Assembly (NCBI RefSeq): GCF_004340465.1
Contig: NZ_SLVV01000025.1
Span: 1-34,357, forward strand
Source of the DNA: Mesobacillus foraminis
GTDB taxonomy: Bacteria; Bacillota; Bacilli; Bacillales; Cytobacillaceae
Reading direction: 5' to 3'
Length of the DNA: 34,357 nt
The notes below the pieces were generated by a model that saw nothing but the letters and a program-made list of their open reading frames with translations, ran no database searches and was not told the DNA's origin. The position numbers and the translations under genes were made by a program. Shown in pieces: positions 27,860 to 34,357 of this stretch (position 1 is the stretch's first letter; each line of letters begins with the position of its first letter).

Positions 27860-28376
27860 TCAGGGAATATGTAGATCTAATTAGTTGCTATGTTCGATTT
27901 TCTACATAGCTCTTTACACTTTCCCGCCTCGTTAAGACCTTGAATATAAAATGTCTTCAATTTTCTGGAAAACAGTATTATTAAAACTAATAATCATGTC
28001 ACCTTAAATGGAAAACTTCTTTTCAAGCGAACTCTCATACTCTGGATTAACCATTCGGGTTGGGATGAAGGGCAAAGTAATGTTTGGCATTTTAAAGGAA
28101 TTAGAGATAAGAAATAAAGAGACAGGTTCTATTGTGCTTTCAGAGCGGTAGACCTGTCCCTTTGCTTTATCTATTTAATATACCAAGTAAATGAATAGAG
28201 TTGATGAATGAAAACCGTGATATATCAAATTCCACCCAAGCAGTTTTTCTAATTTATTTAGTGTGGTAAAATTTAAATTCCTTAATGGGAGATGGTTATC
28301 CTCCCATAATCCGAAGTTTCATAAACAACTTGTAAAACAAGAGTGTTCAGTGGTTTGGTGGTCTGGTATGGGGATT
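27860..28376. other. Convergent intergenic region
   Basis: This gap lies between the phosphoesterase gene (+) and the IclR gene (-). It holds weak hairpins: GCTATGT/ACATAGC (27887-27910), GACAGG/CCTGTC (28121-28158) and ATGGGAG/CTCCCAT (28285-28307). Any of these could help end transcription, though none has a good T run. One unsupported 47-residue frame is listed separately. Confidence 0.5.
28008..28151 (+). CDS. Possible 47-residue hypothetical ORF or gene remnant
   Basis: ATG to TAG frame, beginning MENFFSSEL and ending IVLSER, with a varied, protein-like composition. There is no ribosome site upstream and no recognised family. Its end overlaps one arm of the 28121-28158 hairpin, which argues against a functional gene. 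Confidence 0.15.
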   Translation: MENFFSSELSYSGLTIRVGMKGKVMFGILKELEIRNKETGSIVLSER

Positions 28377-29156
28377 CTAACTTTGATATTTAATCAGTTG
28401 ATTTAATTCACCAGCCCCTTCTAAAAGGACCGGCAAATAAACTTTCTTAATTTTCTCCTCTGTTGACCAGATGGTGTTCGTAGAGATATTCATCGCCGCT
28501 ATGGGCTCATCTTTCCTTGAAAAAATAGGGACTGCAATGGATCGAAGACCAATTTCTAGTTCGTCATTTCCTTCCGCATACCCTTGTTCACGACAAATTC
28601 TCAAATGTGCTTCAAACTCCTCAAAGTCAGTAATTGTCTTATCCGTAAAGGCCTCGATTTTAGCTGACTCCCACACTCTCTTCCTTTGTTCTTCAGGAAG
28701 CCAAGCTACTAACGCCTTTCCTAAGGAGGTCGCGTAGTAAGGTAGCCTTGAACCAACTCGCAAGTTTGCTCCTATGATTCGCTTTGCTGCATTTACCCTT
28801 GTAACATAAACGATCTCTGCTTCATCCAGAATGGCCAGATTCGTTGATTCCTTAACCCTAGAAGCAATGGACTCAAGAATTGGATGGGCCATATCAGGAA
28901 GAGTGAGCGATTCTAAATAGTGGGCAGCCAAATCTAATACCTTTGGACTTAGAGCAAATTTGTTATCCTTTATTTTTAAATAACCAAGGTCAACCAAGGT
29001 TAGAGCAAATCGCCTCGCTGTTGCCTTATTGATCCCGGTTTTTTTCTCTAAATCGCTCAATGTCAAATAGGCAGAACTGGAATCAAATGCTTTTAACACT
29101 ACAAAACCCTTTGCAACAGAACTCACAAAATAATTAGAAGGCCTCTCGCCACTCAT
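28377..29156 (-). CDS. IclR-family transcription regulator
   Basis: A 259-residue regulator. The N-terminal winged helix-turn-helix (~10-75) includes SDLEKKTGINKATARRFALTLVDLGYL. The C-terminal effector domain (~80-255) includes AILDEAEIVYVTRV, LRVGSRLPYYATSLGKALVAW and the IAVPIF.....IAAMNIS.NT strands typical of the PcaR/PobR group. Members sense small organic acids and often control aromatic or keto-acid breakdown. It is divergent from the CoA-transferase/thiolase operon, with two palindromes between them, so it most likely regulates that operon and itself. Its ligand is unknown but is probably the operon's substrate or an intermediate. Confidence 0.92.
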   Translation of the reverse strand: MSGERPSNYFVSSVAKGFVVLKAFDSSSAYLTLSDLEKKTGINKATARRFALTLVDLGYLKIKDNKFALSPKVLDLAAHYLESLTLPDMAHPILESIASRVKESTNLAILDEAEIVYVTRVNAAKRIIGANLRVGSRLPYYATSLGKALVAWLPEEQRKRVWESAKIEAFTDKTITDFEEFEAHLRICREQGYAEGNDELEIGLRSIAVPIFSRKDEPIAAMNISTNTIWSTEEKIKKVYLPVLLEGAGELNQLIKYQS

Positions 29157-29266
29157 CGATTATGCTCCTTATTCTTAAATGTAATTTGATTCCAAAAATT
29201 CTTCAGAAAAAACTATACTTAAAAGTTGATAGTTACCAAGATTATCATTATAATGAACTTAAAATT

Positions 29267-29298
29267 TACACTATTCGTACTATTGTACGTATAGTGTA
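29267..29298. promoter_or_regulatory. 32-bp palindrome, candidate IclR operator
   Basis: Half-sites TACACTATTCGTAC and GTACGTATAGTGTA are inverse complements except for one position in each arm. It lies in the divergent region between the IclR gene and the CoA-transferase operon, about 110 bases before the iclR start and 165 before scoA. Confidence 0.6.
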
Positions 29299-29342
29299 CA
29301 AAAATATATGGTTAATTGCAAACTTCAGGCAAGAAGGACAAA

Positions 29343-29360
29343 GTTTCAAATTTTTGAAAC
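29343..29360. promoter_or_regulatory. 18-bp perfect palindrome, second candidate operator
   Basis: GTTTCAAA-TT-TTTGAAAC, perfect 8-bp arms around 2 bases, about 100 bases upstream of the scoA start. Its size and AT-rich centre resemble IclR-family operators. It differs in sequence from the palindrome at 29267, so the two may bind different proteins. Confidence 0.5.
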
Positions 29361-29461
29361 GGATTAGGTTAATCACTATGCAAAATAAAAAGAGTTTCCT
29401 TTGTAAAGGTTTTATGAAAGGGCTTTCCTAATGCTTGGGTTTACGAAAAGGAGGAACTAAA

Positions 29462-30121
29462 TTGAACAAAATTGTATCTGCTAAGGAAGCGATAGCTCAT
29501 ATCAGTGACGGGCATACAGTCGCAGTTGGTGGATTCGGATTAGTCGGATGCCCGCTATTATTGGTAGATGCTCTAGCGGAACATTCAGTATCCGGTTTAA
29601 CTATTATCAGCAACAACCTAGGGGAGCCAGGTGGAAAAGGACTTGGAAAAATCTTGGTTCAAAATAAAATTGCTAAAGCGATAGGTTCTTATTTTACAAG
29701 CAATATCGATGCTGTCCGTTATGTAAATGAAGGAAGACTCTTGGTTGAATTGGTCCCACAGGGGACTCTATCCGAACGGCTCCGTGCGGGTGGTGCAGGA
29801 ATTGGTGGGTTTTATACAAAAACTTCTGCTGGAACCTTGCTGGCAAACGGAAAAGAAACTCGTTTGATCAATGGCGAAGACTATGTGCTGGAATTTCCGC
29901 TTATCCCGGATGTTTCGTTAATCAAAGCAAAGAAAGCCGATCAATTGGGAAACCTTGTGTTCTCCAAAACGGCACGAAATTTTAATCCTGATATGGCCAG
30001 AGCGGGGAAAATCACCATTGTGGAAGCAGAAGAAATTGTGGAAATTGGAGAGTTGGATCCTGAACAGATTGTCATTCCTCATTTATTTGTCGATTTTATC
30101 GTAAAAGGAGGAAACGCGTGA
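29462..30121 (+). CDS. scoA: 3-oxoacid CoA-transferase subunit A (ScoA/PcaI/AtoD type)
   Basis: A 219-residue alpha subunit. With the beta subunit it moves CoA from succinyl-CoA or acetyl-CoA to a 3-oxoacid such as acetoacetate or 3-oxoadipate. The family glycine-rich CoA loop is VAVGGFGLVGCP (20-31), followed by TIISNNLG and VELVPQGTLSERLRAGGAGI. The start TTG at 29462 has AAGGAGG (29448-29454) 7 bases upstream, which decides against the upstream in-frame ATG at 29435. It is the first gene of a four-gene operon. The sequence alone does not separate succinyl-CoA:acetoacetate from 3-oxoadipate transferase. Confidence 0.93.
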   Translation: MNKIVSAKEAIAHISDGHTVAVGGFGLVGCPLLLVDALAEHSVSGLTIISNNLGEPGGKGLGKILVQNKIAKAIGSYFTSNIDAVRYVNEGRLLVELVPQGTLSERLRAGGAGIGGFYTKTSAGTLLANGKETRLINGEDYVLEFPLIPDVSLIKAKKADQLGNLVFSKTARNFNPDMARAGKITIVEAEEIVEIGELDPEQIVIPHLFVDFIVKGGNA

Positions 30122-30777
30122 TGAACACTAGACAAAAAATCGCGATTCGAGCGGCAAAGGAAATTAAAAATGGAGATATTGTTAATTTAGGAATTGGGAT
30201 TCCAACGCTTGTTGCCGATTACTTGCCACCGGACAGAGAAATCTTCTTACATACGGAAAACGGTCTTCTTGGAGTTGGCCCGACTCCTGCTGAAAACGAG
30301 GTGGACCCCGAAATTATTAATGCTGGCAAGCTGCCTGTTACAGCCAACGTAGGTGCCTCCTATTTCTCCTCATCGGAATCCTTCGGGATGATTCGTGGAG
30401 GTCATGTTGATATCGCGATTCTTGGGGCTCTGCAGATAGCGGAAAATGGGGACATCGCGAACTGGGCAATTCCCGGAAAAGATATTCTAGGAGTTGGTGG
30501 TGCTATGGATTTAGTCGCAGGTGCCAAAAAAGTGATTATTACTACCCAGCATTGCTCAAAAAACGGGGATGCTAAAATTCTAAAAAGCTGTGAATATCCT
30601 ATTACGGCGAAAGGCGTTGCAAGCTTACTAATAACCGAACATGCAGTGTTCTCTTTTATTGATGGAAAAATGGTCCTTGAAGAGCTAGATGAGGAAATGT
30701 CACTGGAAAAATTAAAGGACATCACTCCTTCTGAATACATCATTTCCTCCACCCTAACAAGCTATAAGATTAACTAA
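30121..30777 (+). CDS. scoB: 3-oxoacid CoA-transferase subunit B (ScoB/PcaJ/AtoA type)
   Basis: A 218-residue beta subunit. The catalytic glutamate is Glu46 in [10 protein letters not shown], which forms the covalent thioester with Co[15 protein letters not shown] and [13 protein letters not shown] are typical family segments. AAGGAGG at 30105-30111 serves either the ATG at 30121 or the GTG at 30118. The start overlaps the subunit A stop (GTGATG), so the two subunits are translationally coupled, as expected for a heteromer made in equal amounts. Confidence 0.93.
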   Translation: MNTRQKIAIRAAKEIKNGDIVNLGIGIPTLVADYLPPDREIFLHTENGLLGVGPTPAENEVDPEIINAGKLPVTANVGASYFSSSESFGMIRGGHVDIAILGALQIAENGDIANWAIPGKDILGVGGAMDLVAGAKKVIITTQHCSKNGDAKILKSCEYPITAKGVASLLITEHAVFSFIDGKMVLEELDEEMSLEKLKDITPSEYIISSTLTSYKIN

Positions 30778-30796
30778 TGGAAAGGAGCAGACCTCT

Positions 30797-31978
30797 ATGG
30801 TTCATGAGTATGTAATTGTCAGTGCCAAACGGACAGCAATTGGAAGGTTTGGAGGATCACTCAAAACTATTAATTCAGGAGATCTGGCAGCAGCCGTCTT
30901 AAAGGATGCTCTTCAAACGACTGGCATTCCCTCTGATCATATTAATGAAATTATCCTGGGTGAAGTTCGGCAGGCGTCGGAATCTTCTAATGTCGCTCGT
31001 GTAGCCGGCTTGAGGGCAGGCATATCTGAGTCAGCAACTGCTTACACGGTTAATCGTCTTTGCGCTTCCGGGCTGCAGGCCATTGTATCAGGAGTCCAGC
31101 ATCTCGCTTTTCACCCGGATGAAATTGTCATTACAGGCGGAACAGAGAATATGAGCCGCGCACCTATTTATCTAAGAAATTCTCGCTTTGGTGAAGGGAA
31201 TCCTCATATAGTTGATTCCAATATTGAAAACGGTCAACAACCAATCGAAATGTATGGCAAGGATTTAGGCATGGGGATGACCGCAGAAAACGTCGCAGAA
31301 AAGTATGGAATCTCTCGTACAGACCAGGACGCTTTTGCTTTAGAAAGCCAAAAACGTGCGAAACAGGCGTGGGAAAACGGGAAATTTGATTCTCAAATCG
31401 TTCCAGTAGAAGTGAAAACGCGAAAAGAAACAACTGTTTTTGCGAAAGACGAACATATGCGTGAAACATCAATTGAAAAACTGGCAGGCTTAAAGCCAGT
31501 ATTCAAAAAAGATGGAACAGTTACAGCTGGGAATGCGTGCGGTCGCAATGACGGAGCTAGCGCTATTGTATTAATGACAAAAGATAAAGCTAAATCATTG
31601 TCCTTAAAACCACTTGCCAAGGTAAGGGACTGGTCGGTAGCAGGTGTCGATCCTCGCTATATGGGGATAGGACCAGTGCCGGCCGTTACGAATCTTCTGA
31701 AAAAGACTGGGCTTCAAATAAAGGACATAGGACTCATGGAATTAAATGAAGCCTTTGCTTCCCAGTCACTTGCCTGTATTCGTGAGCTAAACATCGATAT
31801 GGAGAAAGTCAATGTAAATGGTGGTGCCATTGCACTTGGCCATCCATTGGGAGCAACGGGTGCCGTGATTCTTACCAAACTGATTCATGAAATGCATAGC
31901 AGACAAAATCAATTCGGCATTGCAACCTTATGCGTTGGTGGCGGTCAAGGAATGGCATTGTTACTAGAATTAGTTTGA
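30797..31978 (+). CDS. Thiolase (acetyl-CoA C-acyltransferase)
   Basis: A 393-residue thiolase of normal length that splits a 3-oxoacyl-CoA with CoA into acetyl-CoA and a shortened acyl-CoA. The nucleophile is Cys89 ([10 protein letters not shown]), with NEAF, His349 (GHPLGATGA) and Cys379 (CVGGGQG) completing the site. AAGGAG lies 10 bases before the ATG. Directly after the CoA-transferase subunits, it completes a two-step route from a free 3-oxoacid to acetyl-CoA: acetoacetate via AtoB-type, or 3-oxoadipate via PcaF-type chemistry. The full set of aromatic ring-cleavage genes is not present here. Confidence 0.94.
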   Translation: MVHEYVIVSAKRTAIGRFGGSLKTINSGDLAAAVLKDALQTTGIPSDHINEIILGEVRQASESSNVARVAGLRAGISESATAYTVNRLCASGLQAIVSGVQHLAFHPDEIVITGGTENMSRAPIYLRNSRFGEGNPHIVDSNIENGQQPIEMYGKDLGMGMTAENVAEKYGISRTDQDAFALESQKRAKQAWENGKFDSQIVPVEVKTRKETTVFAKDEHMRETSIEKLAGLKPVFKKDGTVTAGNACGRNDGASAIVLMTKDKAKSLSLKPLAKVRDWSVAGVDPRYMGIGPVPAVTNLLKKTGLQIKDIGLMELNEAFASQSLACIRELNIDMEKVNVNGGAIALGHPLGATGAVILTKLIHEMHSRQNQFGIATLCVGGGQGMALLLELV

Positions 31979-32009
31979 TAAATCATTTTCAAATTAAGGA
32001 GGTATTCGC

Positions 32010-33278
32010 TTGGAAATCGAAACAATTAAACAAAGTGCTCCGCCTTCTACATGGAAGGAAAAATTAAAGAATATGGGACCAGGACTCGTCGTTGCGGCTA
32101 CAGGGGTTGGGACAGCCGATTTAGTGACCTCCCTTGTGATTGGTACACAGTTTGGTATGACTTTTGTCTGGGCAATCGTTGTTGGGGGAATTCTCAAATA
32201 TTTCTTAAACGAAGGTGTTGGACGCTGGTATCTAGCTACTGGACATACCATTCTGGATGGCTGGCATAAAGTTGGAAAGTGGGCCACAGGGTATTTTGGG
32301 GTTTACTCGATCATATGGGGCTTTGTCTACGGGGCAGCAGCTGCCTCAACGTCTGGCATGGCGATGCATGCACTATTTCCAATCATGCCTCTTTGGGCTT
32401 GGGCGATTATCCACGCGATTGGTGGCTTTCTCCTTGTTTGGTCCGGCCGTTATCTATTGTTCGAACGGGTGATGGCGGCATTAATTGGTGTGATGTTCCT
32501 TACGATTATCGGCACCGCTATTCTCTTCATACCGAACTTCACTGAATTTGCAGGCGGATTTGTCCCGCGTGTTCCAGAAGGATCGTTTATGTTAATGCTT
32601 GGTTTGATTGGTGGTGTTGGCGGAACCATCACAATGTCATCCTACGGATACTGGCTTAACGAAAAAGGTTGGGTAGGAAGTAAATGGATTTCCATCATGC
32701 GCCTAGATTCAAAAGTGGCGTACACTCTAACGGCGATTTTCACGATGGCAGGTTTAATCATTGGTGCACAATTCCTTGCCGGCAGCGGCGTTAGTATCCG
32801 TGACGATCAGGGCCTTGTCACACTGGCCAATATGCTTGGGGACGAATTCGGCACTCCGATGCGCTGGATGTTCTTGGTTGCTTTCTGGTCGGCAGCATAT
32901 ACTTCTCTTCTCGGCGTTTGGAACGGTGTCCCGTACCTTTTTGCGGATTTCATTAAAACGATCCGCAATCAAAAAGGGGAAGGGGTTCAGCAGATCTCCG
33001 GAAAAGACCCAGCCTACCGTTTTTATCTAGCATGGCTTACTTTTCCCCCAATGGTACTAATGTTCTTTGGCAAACCAGTTGAATTGATTATCCTTTATGG
33101 AGCGCTGGGTGCATTGTTTATGCCATTCCTGGCAACGTCCCTGTTAATTTTATTGAACTCAAAAACAGTCGTACAAGAATATCGGAATAAACTGATACCA
33201 AATTTTGTCCTGGTTGGATGTCTTGTTCTATTTGTTTTCTTATGTATTAATGAATTAATTGGGATATTTTCTAACTAA
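32010..33278 (+). CDS. Nramp-fold transporter without the metal-binding motif
   Basis: A 422-residue polytopic membrane protein with about 11 hydrophobic helices. It starts at TTG, chosen because TAAGGAGG ends 7 bases upstream. The opening (LKNMGPGLVVAATGVGTADLV, residues ~20-39) aligns with TM1 of Nramp metal transporters, but the DPGN metal-binding motif is replaced by GVGTADL. TM6 carries TITMSSYGYW instead of the MPHN-type motif. It is therefore unlikely to be an Mn/Fe carrier. Being last in a keto-acid operon under an IclR-type regulator, it probably imports the operon's organic-acid substrate. B. subtilis YcsG, an Nramp-like protein in an oxoproline gene cluster with an IclR regulator, is a comparable case. 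Confidence 0.85.
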   Translation: MEIETIKQSAPPSTWKEKLKNMGPGLVVAATGVGTADLVTSLVIGTQFGMTFVWAIVVGGILKYFLNEGVGRWYLATGHTILDGWHKVGKWATGYFGVYSIIWGFVYGAAAASTSGMAMHALFPIMPLWAWAIIHAIGGFLLVWSGRYLLFERVMAALIGVMFLTIIGTAILFIPNFTEFAGGFVPRVPEGSFMLMLGLIGGVGGTITMSSYGYWLNEKGWVGSKWISIMRLDSKVAYTLTAIFTMAGLIIGAQFLAGSGVSIRDDQGLVTLANMLGDEFGTPMRWMFLVAFWSAAYTSLLGVWNGVPYLFADFIKTIRNQKGEGVQQISGKDPAYRFYLAWLTFPPMVLMFFGKPVELIILYGALGALFMPFLATSLLILLNSKTVVQEYRNKLIPNFVLVGCLVLFVFLCINELIGIFSN

Positions 33279-33302
33279 AGTTTAATAAGAAATTTATGTA
33301 GA

Positions 33303-33339
33303 GAGGCTGTCCCAAAAGTGTGTTGGGACGCCTCTTTTT
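33303..33339 (+). terminator. Intrinsic terminator of the keto-acid operon
   Basis: Stem GAGGC(T)GTCCCA / TGGGACGCCTC (33303-33314 and 33324-33334) with one bulged base, followed by TTTTT. Sequences of this form (GAGGCTGTCCCA...) recur in Bacillus genomes near terminators and insertion-sequence ends. Confidence 0.85.
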
Positions 33340-33838
33340 ATGTCTTTTAGTGTCAAAAATTATGTTTTTTGACAGAAACAGTAGTTTTCCCTTGTTGTTA
33401 TTAAATAGATATATACAATCTTCTGAAATACATGTTTCTTTTGATTGCATCTGTCCAGTCCCGACTGCACACAGGAAGCTGATACCAGAATCGCCTTACG
33501 TTTACGATACGTATTCAAGCGGATCAACCAGGACGACGACTCAGTTGTAACGGAAAAAGGAGAGACAGTCCGCAATTGGTACTGTTGTTCACCTGTCATA
33601 TCCAGCTGGAAACCATACCGGACGAGACGTGCTCTGTCCTTGAAATCTTAATTCGGTAAAGGATCTCCCACATACCATTACTTCCAATAGCATTCTAGAA
33701 AAATATAAAGAAACCTAAAATTGAAGAAGATAAACGTAAGACGATAAGCGAACTGAAATAATGGGTAAATGTTTAATAGGGTTTAAATATGTGAAATACA
33801 AAAAAATGTAAACAGATATTTAGAAGGGAGGGATCAAA
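33340..33838. other. Intergenic region with unrecognised, partly open sequence
   Basis: Several frames of 60-80 codons are open on both strands (33320-33550, 33445-33651, and 33360-33599 on the - strand), but none has a good ribosome site, consistent codon use or a recognised family. Around 33460-33650 base composition is higher in GC than the surrounding gap, so a decayed gene is possible. GTTTAA and GGGTAA elements near 33760-33790 recall sigma-B boxes but are wrongly spaced. Confidence 0.5.
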
Positions 33839-34195
33839 ATGACATTAGTACGTCAATTCAATACTATTGGGGAAGCCGTTAAGGCAGCAAACAACCTACA
33901 GAATGATGGTATAGCGAATGATGAATTTTTCGTTCTTGCCCATAATGATAGAGTAATGGATGAAGTTGCAAGTCGTTCTGAAGCCGAAAAGATGAGAATG
34001 GATGACACTGGATTTGGAGCGGCTTTGAAAAATATGTTCCAAAGCCAGGGAGATGAGTTGCGTAGTAAAATGGAGGAATTAGGCCTAAGCAGTTATGAAG
34101 CAGAATCATATGAAAAGCAACTAGATGAAGGAAAGGTTTTATTAGTCTTTAAAGACGATCTCCAAGATTCTTATTTCCAGTTACACCCTGATTAA
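33839..34195 (+). CDS. YflT-like general stress protein
   Basis: A 118-residue soluble protein resembling the YflT/GSP17M heat- and general-stress family. It has the N-terminal FNTIGEAVKAANNLQNDGI...FFVLAH segment, a central helical region (DDTGFGAALKNMFQSQGDELRSKMEELGLS) and YEKQLDEGKVLLVFKD near the end. AAGGGAGGGATC precedes the ATG. In B. subtilis members are induced by general stress through sigma-B; no convincing sigma-B promoter is seen upstream here. The molecular function of the family is not established. Confidence 0.8.
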   Translation: MTLVRQFNTIGEAVKAANNLQNDGIANDEFFVLAHNDRVMDEVASRSEAEKMRMDDTGFGAALKNMFQSQGDELRSKMEELGLSSYEAESYEKQLDEGKVLLVFKDDLQDSYFQLHPD

Positions 34196-34291
34196 AGGGT
34201 AGTTTTGGAAACATTCAGCCGGTAATAACGATATAAGCAATTAATCAAAGAGCTGTTTTAAGGAGGCTGGGCCATAACTAGCTCAAATAGT

Positions 34292-34337
34292 GAGAAAGGT
34301 GAAATTGAGCGTACTCAATTTCACCTTTCTCTGTTTT
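34292..34337. terminator. Long perfect hairpin terminator
   Basis: An 18-bp perfect stem (34292-34309 and 34314-34331) with a 4-base loop CGTA and then GTTTTT. It follows the YflT-like gene by about 100 bases. The preceding GAGGCTGGGCCATAAC (34263-34278) resembles a motif common beside insertion sequences and terminators in Bacillus, so this could instead be the end of an element continuing past the window. Confidence 0.75.
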
Positions 34338-34357
34338 TGCTTGTCTTTCTACTATAT

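Larger units (their letters stand above)
29157..29461. promoter_or_regulatory. Divergent promoter region of iclR-type gene and keto-acid operon
   Basis: An AT-rich gap of about 305 bases with two palindromes (listed separately). The open frame across 29162-29431 has no ribosome site or family resemblance and is taken as chance. No single -35/-10 pair stands out. Confidence 0.6.

Noticed and set aside
29162-29431. 89-codon frame upstream of scoA
   Set aside because: It runs through the palindromic operator region, lacks a ribosome site, and has no recognisable protein features.
33360-33651. Overlapping 68- to 79-codon frames on both strands
   Set aside because: No start signals or recognised motifs; overlapping frames on opposite strands cannot both be real and neither is supported.
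33760-33800. Sigma-B-like boxes (GTTTAA, GGGTAA) before the YflT-like gene
   Set aside because: The boxes are present, but their order and spacing do not fit a -35/-10 pair with a 12-15 base spacer.

Overview
The window looks like chromosome of a Bacillaceae bacterium: purine-rich Shine-Dalgarno sites (AAGGAGG type), frequent TTG and GTG starts, a Rok-family nucleoid protein, a YflT-type stress protein and low-GC intergenic DNA. It splits into three blocks.

Block 1 (1-20341, + strand) is the downstream part of a non-ribosomal peptide synthetase (NRPS) operon. It starts inside the epimerization domain of an upstream synthetase, followed by a two-module synthetase (C-A-T-C-A-T-E), a three-module synthetase (C-A-T-C-A-T-C-A-T plus a release domain), a Sfp-type phosphopantetheinyl transferase and a type II thioesterase. 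Communication-domain signatures at the termini (TPSDFS donor tails, LSPxQxGMLFH acceptor heads) fix the order as written. Binding-pocket codes read by eye suggest ...D-Xaa / Ile - D-(polar, perhaps basic) / Ile-or-Val - Leu - (uncertain; aromatic or Lys). The release domain is not the usual NRPS thioesterase. It resembles a stand-alone esterase-type alpha/beta hydrolase, and its nucleophile elbow is GHCRGG, with Cys in place of Ser.

Block 2 (20355-25101) is AT-rich and regulatory. An RRNPP-type regulator (XRE helix-turn-helix plus TPR) lies on the - strand and is immediately followed by a small secreted precursor that repeats E-E-(L/F)-P-P-P-L-A-P four times, a strong candidate for a multi-copy quorum-sensing pheromone. 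Divergent from it are a Rok homologue and a second small protein that matches only the Rok N-terminal coiled coil. A DsbB/BdbC-like and membrane thioredoxin pair and a chorismate-lyase-like protein follow. Regulation of the neighbouring NRPS operon by the pheromone system is an inference from position only.

Block 3 (25102-34357) is metabolic and general. It holds a secreted calcineurin-like phosphoesterase with a tandemly duplicated C-terminal domain, then an IclR regulator divergent from a four-gene operon: 3-oxoacid CoA-transferase A and B subunits, a thiolase, and an Nramp-fold transporter that lacks the metal-binding motif. Two palindromes in the divergent promoter region are candidate IclR operators. 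A YflT-like stress protein and a long terminator hairpin close the window. No rRNA, tRNA, CRISPR array or intact insertion sequence was found.
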